Shown piece after piece: positions 57,370 to 64,000 of a stretch of DNA of 64,000 nt; within the stretch, counting starts at the first letter, position 1, and the number at the start of each line of letters is the position of its first letter. The notes under the pieces were generated by a model. The model ran no database searches and was not told the origin of the DNA. It saw only the letters and a list, made by a program, of their open reading frames with translations. The stretch is from Spirosoma linguale DSM 74. GTDB lineage: Bacteria > Bacteroidota > Bacteroidia > Cytophagales > Spirosomataceae. The position numbers were made by a program, and so were the translations under genes. The stretch is from assembly GCA_000024525.1 (NCBI GenBank), contig CP001769.1:930001-994000 (forward strand). The letters are read 5' to 3'.

Positions 57370-58545
57370 TTATACCCTACTTGTGGTAAGTTGTGGGTGA
57401 GCCGCTGTCTCTTTGTTGCTATCCAAACGGGTGAACTCGTCGCCCTGGCGAAAGCTTTTCATGATCCAGCCGCCACCAATCACGTCGTCGCCTTCGTAGA
57501 AAACAGCCGCCTGACCGGGCGCAATGGCTGAAACACCTTCTTTAAAGAGTACTTCGATTTTGTCGCCCGACTGCGAAATGGTAGCCGCCGTGCCGGGATC
57601 TTTATACCGAACTTTCGTAACCGTTTCCATTGGGCCGTTGAGAGTAGGGTACTTTTGAAGGTTCAGTTTGCTCACGATCATGCCATCGCGGTACAGGTCT
57701 TTGTCGACGCCAAGCACCACTTCATTCGTATCTTTCCGGATTTCCGTCACGAACATCGGCTGACCGAACGCCATGCCCAGTCCTTTACGCTGGCCGATGG
57801 TGTAGAACGGATAGCCCTGATGTTTGCCCAGCACTTTTCCGGTGCCTTCCATTACGAAGTTACCCCCTGCTACTTCGGCTTCCAAACCCGGCATGCGCCG
57901 TTTCAAGAATCCCCGGTAGTCGTTGTCGGGTACGAAACAGATCTCGTACGATTCCGATTTGGTAACCAGTTCCATAAAGCCACGCTCTGTTGCCATATCC
58001 CGAATTTCGGATTTCCGCAAATGGCCGAGTGGTAATTTCGTCCGGCTCAAACTCTCCTGCGATACACCCCAGAGTACATACGATTGATCTTTTAGGGTAT
58101 CAACGCCTTTAGAAAGCACAAACCGGCCGTTGTCTTCTCGTATGTGGGCGTAATGCCCGGTGGCAATGGACTCGCAGTCGAGCCGGTCGGCCCGGCGCAG
58201 GAGGGCGTCCCATTTGATGTGGGTATTGCACATCACGCAGGGGTTGGGTGTTCGTCCTTCGAGGTATTCGCCGGTAAAATGATCGATGACCGCATCCCCA
58301 AATTCTTCCCGAATGTCCAGAATGTAGTGGGGAAAGCCGAGGCTAACGGCAATGTTGCGGGCGTCGTTGATACTGTCCAAACTACAGCAGCCCGTTTCTT
58401 TTTTTGTACCACCCGAGGAGGCATAATCCCAGGTTTTCATGGTCATGCCGATGACCTCATAGCCTTCTTCATGGAGCATGACCGCTGCCAGTGAAGAGTC
58501 GATGCCGCCACTCATGGCGACCAGAATTCGTCCGTGTTTGCTCAT
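57370..58545 (-). CDS. mnmA: tRNA-specific 2-thiouridylase MnmA
   Basis: Thiolates U34 of tRNAs for Lys, Glu and Gln. The protein has 391 residues. The ATP-pyrophosphatase loop SGGIDSSLAAV is at residue 13 onward; the catalytic pair is CVMCNTHIKW (Cys near 103) and the second Cys in SYEICFVPDNDYRGFL near 200. GQRKGLGMAFG and the C-terminal beta-barrel (ALPxGQAAVFY-like SAIAPGQAAVFYEGDDVIGGGWI) complete the family pattern. It probably has its own promoter (see 58617-58624). Confidence 0.96.
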   Translation of the reverse strand: MSKHGRILVAMSGGIDSSLAAVMLHEEGYEVIGMTMKTWDYASSGGTKKETGCCSLDSINDARNIAVSLGFPHYILDIREEFGDAVIDHFTGEYLEGRTPNPCVMCNTHIKWDALLRRADRLDCESIATGHYAHIREDNGRFVLSKGVDTLKDQSYVLWGVSQESLSRTKLPLGHLRKSEIRDMATERGFMELVTKSESYEICFVPDNDYRGFLKRRMPGLEAEVAGGNFVMEGTGKVLGKHQGYPFYTIGQRKGLGMAFGQPMFVTEIRKDTNEVVLGVDKDLYRDGMIVSKLNLQKYPTLNGPMETVTKVRYKDPGTAATISQSGDKIEVLFKEGVSAIAPGQAAVFYEGDDVIGGGWIMKSFRQGDEFTRLDSNKETAAHPQLTTSRV

Positions 58546-58616
58546 ATCTGCCGGGGTTCAAAGCCCCGCGATTTTAGTGTTATTGATTCGTGTCGACCTC
58601 ACTGAGAAACGACACA

Positions 58617-58624
58617 CAAAGATA
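58617..58624 (-). promoter_or_regulatory. Bacteroidota -7 element of mnmA
   Basis: On the minus strand TATCTTTG fits TAnnTTTG exactly, 71 bases before the mnmA ATG. A TTG at the -33 distance is not evident. Confidence 0.45.
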
Positions 58625-59033
58625 CGAACGTAAATGAGAGGGGGCTTAGTTTCGGGGCGGTAGAATTGAGTTTGATCCGAATGTAGAAAAGGAGAAAGCT
58701 ATTGCTCTATAACTACTGGGTCCGTAATGTCGTCTTGTGTTGGACGTACTGGACGTACGTTTGTAAAACTACTGCACGAACTCATCTTCGATGTTGAACA
58801 TGGGACATTGATTCTGAGATGGCAATTTGAGATTGACAAACGAGTGGAGTAGGGTTAAGATCATATGCAATCTGCTTTCTTAGTCCTGATCGGGTCGTTT
58901 TGCTCTTTTCTTAATCCTGGCACCCCTCTAAGATTAGTACTTATCAGACTTGCCAAAAGGGAAACCAGGGTAATCGATTTCGCATACCGGGTAGTGAGGA
59001 TCAGTCAAGCGCCTGGGTAAACAGATGGGCGTT
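58625..59033. other. Gene-free gap between dabA and mnmA
   Basis: No supported open frame on either strand. The only features noticed are a tandem TGGACGTACT/TGGACGTACG near 58741-58760, and in the mnmA-proximal part (58555-58570) a small inverted repeat GGGG-TTCAAA-GCCCC. No clear terminator for dabA was found. Confidence 0.5.
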
Positions 59034-61673
59034 TTACTTTGCCTTTTGCCACAGCAGGTCACGGGTTAGTAAATACGTTTGGCGATCAGTTGGCTCGATG
59101 CAGGCCAGTTGTACCCATCCGTTTCCAAACAGTTTTTGTAATACCGGTTGCGCCTGAATAATAGCATCCAGCAGCGGTCGGGGGGCATAGACAACCGTCA
59201 ATAAGCGCTGAGGCTGATGATAGGCAAGCTCGTCGCTGGCGTAGACCGATTGCAAAGGCAAACCCGTCATCAGGTCACTGCCATTCCCCTGCATAATGCC
59301 GATCTTGCCGGTGATATTCTGCGTTATTTTGCTGCCCCCGCCAAAAGCCACATTGTCCAGCGTAGAAAACAGGTACTGCGTATTGATCCACTCGGCGACG
59401 ACCATAGGAGCCGTCAGAATCGTGGTGAGCGACGAGCCCGATGGGTCCTGTGTATAATTGTATGAGTGTAGAAAAGAGCGCCCTTGCAAATTAAGGGATG
59501 CCGTCAGCTGACGCGGGCCGACAATAAAGGCCGCATTACGTGCCAGTCCCCACTCAGGACGCACCTGAGCCCAGTCCTGCGACCGCAGCCAGGTTTGCTG
59601 TGCCCCACCGCTATGATCCGCGTTTTTTTGCATCTGCCTGAGTCGCTCAAGGCTGTTGGCCTGTTGCGCTTTGGCCAGATCCCGCGTCAACTTCTTACAC
59701 GCTTCAGATGCGTCATCGCCATAGAGGGTAACTTCATCGGTGGTCGTATTGTGCTCAGCTGCGATAAACCGGGTGGTATCAGGTATCGCAATTCCTTGCT
59801 GAACGAGATAAGTTCTGACCTCAGGGTTATTCAGAATGCCCGCCAGAATACGGGCGTTTGGGGCTCCGTGTCGTCCGCCACAGGCTCCGCAGTCAAGTGC
59901 CGTTGCATAGGCGTTGTTCTGGGTCGTGCTGCCATGGCCGCAGAAAACGACCAGTGGCGCAAAATGATGAGTAAGGCCCATTACCCGCAACGCCCCTTCG
60001 GCATAGGCACACTGATCGGCAAGCGGAAGCGTTTCCAACGATGAGGCTACCGCCATCGGTTTTCTGATCGACTGGCTGACGCTGTGCTTGAGCCGGGATG
60101 CCAGGCCGGGTGCCAGGCTGCGTAATCCCATCCAGGCACCACTGGCCAGTCCCATACTTTCGACCAGCGCAAAGGGCGTCGTGAAACTATATTTCAGGGA
60201 TTGATAGAGTTGCTTGAGCTTCTTTTGACGACCATAGGCCGTGCGATCCTGGTCCGCTTCGGCGGGGCTACAGCAAGGCGATTCGTGAACCGTATGTTTA
60301 GGCGAAAGGAGCACCGGACAGGAGGCATGTGTTTCGCCCGTTACGGTATCGGTGATCTGAACCGGGACACCAAAGAAACCAGCAAACCCCAACGTCTGGT
60401 AGTCGCCCGTAGCCTCTAGTGCTCGTCGAAATGGCTCCGACCGAACATCGATGCAGAAGACAAGTTGAGCGTCGGGCGTGCGGGCTTCGGTCAGCGGTTG
60501 GGTGGCCAGTTGCTGAAGTAGCGGCAGGCGGTACGTGTCTTCGGCCTGCTGAATGTTCGCCAGCACATCTGGCTTTGATCGAGCCTGTTCCACAGCCCCC
60601 TGGTGCCAGCTTAATAACGCCTTCGCATCCGGCCACAGCACCTGGGTAATGATGAGCCGAATGGCCAGGTAGTCGATCTGGGTTACCGGATGGCGATGGT
60701 TGGCATCGAGTCCCGCCCAGTCGGTACGGTACCGGATGTAGGCTGCCCAGCCCGGCAGCGTGGTGAGCAGCAGGGTTAGGAATTGCTCGTGTTCAGAAGG
60801 GGCAATACCTGTGTGCAGTAGGTATAACTGTATGGCCTGCGCCGGATTTTCGGGCAGGGTGGTCAACCATTCCTGCTTTTGCTCATCATTCTCATGTAAG
60901 CAGGCATCATGCACGGCAAGCTGTCGCCAGGCAGCATATAACCCTTCCTGGCGCAAGGGCATAGGCAGGGTTGCCTGACCATCGTCAAAATACGCTTGTA
61001 ACCATTTGATGGTTTGACGATTGACGGCTTCCATTGGCTGCGGTAAAGAAGCCTGCTGAAAATAGGCGCTGCCCAGGGGCAGGGCTTCCTCGAAAGGTAA
61101 ATCCTCGAAGCCTTGCAGCGGATTGACCGCAATCAGATTTTTCAGGGGCCAGAAAGGCGCTATTAGTTTGAAACTTTTCGCCACCAGACCAGCTATGCGG
61201 GCAGTGCTTACGTCTTCGGATGGTTTTAAAAGCTGATAGTCTTCTTCGATTAAAACGTTCGTATCCACGACGGCTGTTTCCACGACGGCTGTTTCCACGA
61301 CGGCTGTTTCCACGACGGCTGTTTCCACGACGGCTGTTTCCACGACGGCTGTTTCCACGACGGCTGTTTCCACGACGGCTGTTTCCACGACGGCTGTTTC
61401 CACGACGGCTGTTTCCACGACGGCTGTTTCCACGACGGCTGTTTCCACGACGGCTGTTTCCACGACGGCTGTTTCCACGACGGCTGTTTCCACGACGGCT
61501 GTTTCCACGACGGCTGTTTCCACGACGGCTGTTTCCACGACGGCTGTTTCCACGACGGCTGTTTCCACGACGGCTGTTTCCACGACGGCTGTTTCCACGA
61601 CGGCTGTTTCCACGACGGCTGTATCCATTACGGTTGTATCCATTACGGTTGTATCCATTACGGTTGTATTCAT
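59034..61673 (-). CDS. dabA: DabA (DUF2309) inorganic-carbon uptake subunit with N-terminal pentapeptide repeat
   Basis: Cytoplasmic beta-carbonic-anhydrase-like subunit of the DAB system, which with DabB converts CO2 to trapped bicarbonate using the proton motive force. Residues 3-138 are about 27 tandem pentapeptides, mostly VVETA, with VMDTT variants at the start. The DUF2309 core runs from about 150 to 879. Zinc and active-site residues are present: Cys407 and Asp409 in VFCIDVRSE, His580 in FCGHGSTTQNN, and Cys595 in DCGACGGRHG. It starts 16 bases after dabB on the same strand. The repeat is absent from ordinary DabA proteins; each unit also contains a GTG, so translation might start downstream of the repeats. 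Confidence 0.94.
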   Translation of the reverse strand: MNTTVMDTTVMDTTVMDTAVVETAVVETAVVETAVVETAVVETAVVETAVVETAVVETAVVETAVVETAVVETAVVETAVVETAVVETAVVETAVVETAVVETAVVETAVVETAVVETAVVETAVVETAVVETAVVDTNVLIEEDYQLLKPSEDVSTARIAGLVAKSFKLIAPFWPLKNLIAVNPLQGFEDLPFEEALPLGSAYFQQASLPQPMEAVNRQTIKWLQAYFDDGQATLPMPLRQEGLYAAWRQLAVHDACLHENDEQKQEWLTTLPENPAQAIQLYLLHTGIAPSEHEQFLTLLLTTLPGWAAYIRYRTDWAGLDANHRHPVTQIDYLAIRLIITQVLWPDAKALLSWHQGAVEQARSKPDVLANIQQAEDTYRLPLLQQLATQPLTEARTPDAQLVFCIDVRSEPFRRALEATGDYQTLGFAGFFGVPVQITDTVTGETHASCPVLLSPKHTVHESPCCSPAEADQDRTAYGRQKKLKQLYQSLKYSFTTPFALVESMGLASGAWMGLRSLAPGLASRLKHSVSQSIRKPMAVASSLETLPLADQCAYAEGALRVMGLTHHFAPLVVFCGHGSTTQNNAYATALDCGACGGRHGAPNARILAGILNNPEVRTYLVQQGIAIPDTTRFIAAEHNTTTDEVTLYGDDASEACKKLTRDLAKAQQANSLERLRQMQKNADHSGGAQQTWLRSQDWAQVRPEWGLARNAAFIVGPRQLTASLNLQGRSFLHSYNYTQDPSGSSLTTILTAPMVVAEWINTQYLFSTLDNVAFGGGSKITQNITGKIGIMQGNGSDLMTGLPLQSVYASDELAYHQPQRLLTVVYAPRPLLDAIIQAQPVLQKLFGNGWVQLACIEPTDRQTYLLTRDLLWQKAK
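61261..61665 (-). repeat. 15-bp minisatellite at the 5' end of dabA
   Basis: On the plus strand: one GTATCCACGACGGCT, then 23 identical copies of GTTTCCACGACGGCT (61276-61620), then three copies of GTATCCATTACGGTT. The period is a multiple of three, so gain or loss of units keeps dabA in frame. Perfect identity of 23 units points to recent expansion. Confidence 0.98.
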
Positions 61674-61689
61674 GATTGGAAGGATGGGA

Positions 61690-63033
61690 TTATTGATACT
61701 GATACTGGTTACGGTGTGTAGTTATGGTGTCGGGATGTGGCTGGCTCGCATTGAGCGCTGTCACGTAACCTTTTAGCATCCAGTCGGGCGACGAGGCTGC
61801 TTTCTCGGGTGTTCGTAGGAATAGTCGGGACAGCCAGGCCAGTGTCAGGGCCAGTATGCCCGCCAGATGAAAGCCATTTAGAGGTTGTGGCTGCATCAAC
61901 GCCATCGGTGCCATAAACCAAGTAATCAGTTGTACGCTTCCGCCATAAACTACCCCAAAAAGACCTGTACCGATCAGGGCCAGGGGTAGGCTTCGTAATG
62001 GTTTCGACTGGAGCATCGGCAGGGCGAATTGACTGGCAGTCAGTAAAGCCACGACGATCAATACCAGTGTCGTGTCCCCAGCCATCCAGGCTTTACCACT
62101 CGAAACGGCGAAGCTGAAACTGCCGGTTAACCCACACAAAAGGGCACAGATAAAGGCAACCGGACTGGGCGGATAGCCCTGGTCTACTCGTTTTTCCTTG
62201 GCGGCACTGCCGCTGGACAGGAATAGGTACGCCTTGAACATACCATGCCAAACCAAATGGGCAACCGCAGCCGGGAAGAGCCCAAGTCCGCACTGCACGA
62301 ACATGAAGCCCATTTGCCCCATTGTGGAACAGGCCAGCATTCGTTTCACATCCGGTTGAATGAGCTTCCATAAGGTGCCCAGCAGCGCGGTACAAAAGCC
62401 AATGACAACCACTACATTCAGCAGGGACGGACTTTGCAGATATAGGGGTGCAAACCGGGCGAGTAAAAACCCTCCTCCGTTAATCAGCCCGGCGTGCATG
62501 ATGGCCGAAACGGGCGTTGGCGAATTGAGTGAGCTAAGCAACCAGCGGTGGAAGGGCCAGATTGCAGATTGGGTCATGGCACCGATCAGCAGGAGACCCA
62601 ATGCCAGTAGGGTGGTTGAGGAAAGCACAGGCTGCTGAATTAGGGCCTGGATGCTGGTTTCTCCGGTTGCCGTATAAAATAATACGAAGGCACTGGCTAC
62701 ACATATGGCGCCCCAGACAAAGTTTTTCGTGGCCAGCAGTCCGGCGGCTTTGGCGGCCTTCCAACTCGTTTTATAGATCATTAGGCGAACCAGCAGCGCG
62801 TTACTCAGGCACCAGGCTATCAGCAGGAGAAGCAAATGATCCGCACTGACCATAATCATGACCGAACCGATCAGTACCGCAAGCCGAACAAAAAACTGTC
62901 GGTATTGCGTATCCCCTTTCAGGTATCGGTAAGCAAAGCTGCCAACGCATATTCCAATGAAGACAACCAGCGCCATCATAATTATGGACAGTCTGTCAAT
63001 ATGGAACAGTTTATCAAGTAAAAATAGAATCAT
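61690..63033 (-). CDS. dabB: DabB, NuoL/Mrp-like proton-conducting membrane subunit
   Basis: Integral membrane partner of DabA, related to complex I antiporter subunits. The protein has 447 residues with about 12 helices. Family blocks are MIMVSADHLLLLLIAWCLSN, QSAIWPFHRWLLSSLNSPTPVSAIMHAGLINGGGFLLARF (in parts) and MLACSTMGQMGFMFVQCGLGLFPAAVAHLVWHGMFKAYLFL (in parts), with the conserved Lys and His of the proton path. It is shorter than NuoL, as expected for DabB. It is first gene of the dabBA operon, divergent from the LysR gene. Confidence 0.93.
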   Translation of the reverse strand: MILFLLDKLFHIDRLSIIMMALVVFIGICVGSFAYRYLKGDTQYRQFFVRLAVLIGSVMIMVSADHLLLLLIAWCLSNALLVRLMIYKTSWKAAKAAGLLATKNFVWGAICVASAFVLFYTATGETSIQALIQQPVLSSTTLLALGLLLIGAMTQSAIWPFHRWLLSSLNSPTPVSAIMHAGLINGGGFLLARFAPLYLQSPSLLNVVVVIGFCTALLGTLWKLIQPDVKRMLACSTMGQMGFMFVQCGLGLFPAAVAHLVWHGMFKAYLFLSSGSAAKEKRVDQGYPPSPVAFICALLCGLTGSFSFAVSSGKAWMAGDTTLVLIVVALLTASQFALPMLQSKPLRSLPLALIGTGLFGVVYGGSVQLITWFMAPMALMQPQPLNGFHLAGILALTLAWLSRLFLRTPEKAASSPDWMLKGYVTALNASQPHPDTITTHRNQYQYQ

Positions 63034-63081
63034 TAGAGCGTTACTTTATAAGTTATCTTTGTTTCAGTGCTCAAATGTATT

Positions 63082-63131
63082 AGCTTTCCTAATATTAGAA
63101 AAGCTCGAAATTCTAATACATCACATTAGAA
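63082..63131. promoter_or_regulatory. Two inverted-repeat operators between dabB and the LysR gene
   Basis: Site 1, 63082-63105: AGCTTTCCTAAT / ATTAGAAAAGCT, a 24-bp palindrome with one mismatch. Site 2, 63111-63131: TTCTAAT-N7-ATTAGAA, perfect 7-bp arms in the T-N11-A layout of LysR-type boxes. Both use the half-site ATTAGAA. Site 2 ends six bases before the LysR ATG. Confidence 0.7.
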
Positions 63132-63137
63132 ATTCTT

Positions 63138-63980
63138 ATGAATATAGATACCATCGCCTTGCAGTGTTTTATTGCCGTTGCCGAAACGGGGAGTTTTACC
63201 AAAGCCGCCGAGCGAGTAAGTCGCACTCAATCGGCTATTAGTCAGCAGATAACCAAGCTGGAATACTTATTGGGAAAGTCGTTGCTTGTGCGGGGTAAAG
63301 CCTTTACGCTGACGCCTGAGGGAGAAATTTTTCTAGGCTATGCGCGTCGAATATTTGCGCTTCATCGTGAAGCGCTGGATCGATTTAAAGATCCTGATCT
63401 CGAAGGAGAAGTACGATTTGGGCTTCCCGAGAATTTCGCCAGCGTTTATTTATCCGACGTGCTGGCCGATTTTTCCCGTATTCACCCCCGAATCCTGCTG
63501 AATATCGAATGTGATCTGACCCTCAATCTATTCGATCGTTTCAAGCAGAATGAGTTTGATCTGGTACTGGTGAAAATGAACAGGCCGGAAGACTTTCCCA
63601 ATGGTTTGGACGTATGGTCGGAGCCACTCAAATGGGTAGGTGATGCAAGTTTAATAGACCCGAAAAAACCTGTTCCGCTAGTGCTGGCTCCGCAACCCTG
63701 CGTCTATCGCGCTTCGGCTATTCAGTCCCTACAACAGGCTGGTCGTGCCTGGCGTCTTGTGTTTTCCAGTCCCAGTTATACGGGGGCCGTTGCGGCCGTA
63801 CGGGCTGGCATGGGCATTTCAGTAATGCCTCAGACGATGATCCCGGGGGATTTGCAAGCTCTGGATGCGGTTTGGCTACCTAATCTGGCCGATACACATG
63901 TATCATTGATCAAACACACGGCAAGCAATCCTGCCATCAATACGCTGGAGAAATTTGTCCTTCATAAATTGAAGCATTAA
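63138..63980 (+). CDS. LysR-type transcriptional regulator, probable regulator of dabBA
   Basis: The protein has 280 residues. The N-terminal winged HTH (IALQCFIAVAETGSFTKAAERVSRTQSAISQQITKLE, in parts) leads into a linker helix and a substrate-binding domain (VRFGLPENFASVYLSDVLADFSRIHP, then VRAGMGISVMPQTMI). It is divergent from dabB, and the gap holds two LysR-style inverted repeats, so it most likely controls dabBA and itself, as LysR proteins do at other DAB loci. The effector is unknown. The gene is complete, ending 20 bases before the window edge. Confidence 0.92.
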   Translation: MNIDTIALQCFIAVAETGSFTKAAERVSRTQSAISQQITKLEYLLGKSLLVRGKAFTLTPEGEIFLGYARRIFALHREALDRFKDPDLEGEVRFGLPENFASVYLSDVLADFSRIHPRILLNIECDLTLNLFDRFKQNEFDLVLVKMNRPEDFPNGLDVWSEPLKWVGDASLIDPKKPVPLVLAPQPCVYRASAIQSLQQAGRAWRLVFSSPSYTGAVAAVRAGMGISVMPQTMIPGDLQALDAVWLPNLADTHVSLIKHTASNPAINTLEKFVLHKLKH

Positions 63981-64000
63981 ACGGTATTGACAGGAATCAC

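Noticed and set aside
61261..61665. CRISPR-like array
   Set aside because: The units are directly contiguous 15-mers without spacers and lie in a coding frame, so this is a minisatellite.
61220..61675. Plus-strand open frame of RRLFP repeats
   Set aside because: It is the mirror of the dabA minisatellite; the period of 15 keeps all frames open through the repeat, and the frame has no non-repeat domain.

Overview
The window looks like chromosome of a Bacteroidota bacterium of the Cytophagales, most likely Spirosoma or a close relative. The evidence is a SusC/SusD pair, promoters of the TTG-N(17-23)-TAnnTTTG type, the gene order ftsX - DUF3098 - uppP - truB - ribF, a DUF6600 protein, DUF1080 and GH130 enzymes, and many long extragenic palindromes. 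The genus is an inference; no 16S or marker search was possible.

Layout. 1-8.3 kb: housekeeping and cell-surface genes (secreted S9 peptidase, DUF6624 protein, GH130 enzyme, two very acidic small proteins, isochorismate synthase, secreted amidase) and an XRE regulator. 8.4-19.3 kb: the accessory region of most interest. It is a peptide export locus with a catalytically dead C39-like protein, a VKOR-thioredoxin membrane protein (the two apparently split by a frameshift), a GT1-type glycosyltransferase and three precursor peptides with nearly identical 24-residue double-glycine leaders but different Cys-containing cores. Each precursor is followed by a stem-loop and a different exported protein; two of these are thioredoxin-like. 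A C39-peptidase ABC exporter (PCAT) and an HlyD-type adaptor close the locus. The precursor units are tandem duplications that carried the 3' end of the glycosyltransferase gene with them. 19.4-34.8 kb: CorA, a DUF6600 protein, truA, ftsX, DUF3098, uppP, truB, ribF, a YhiN-like flavoprotein, a secreted nuclease, a conserved secreted protein, a MacB-type permease and a five-PAS histidine kinase. 34.9-39.6 kb: tRNA-Leu(CAA), a lone receiver protein, a tiny membrane protein, a GapN-like dehydrogenase, an orphan ABC ATPase and a small acidic protein. 39.8-47.7 kb: a SusC/SusD locus with an amidohydrolase and a secreted tyrosine phosphatase. 47.8-58.5 kb, almost all on the minus strand: MoxR, two periplasmic PPIases (one with an OmpA-like segment), a lipoprotein, agmatine deiminase, a HAD phosphatase, a DUF1080 protein and mnmA. 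59-64 kb: a dabBA inorganic-carbon uptake operon with a divergent LysR regulator; DabA carries a 15-bp minisatellite at its N terminus.

How the peptide locus may work (inference). Precursors are made in the cytoplasm, where the GT1 enzyme could sugar-modify Ser/Gly-rich segments. The PCAT cuts after GG and exports the core through the HlyD adaptor. The VKOR-thioredoxin and TlpA-like proteins oxidise or shuffle the Cys residues. This resembles the glycocin/disulfide-bacteriocin logic known from Firmicutes but with different enzyme families. I do not recognise it as a described Bacteroidota system.
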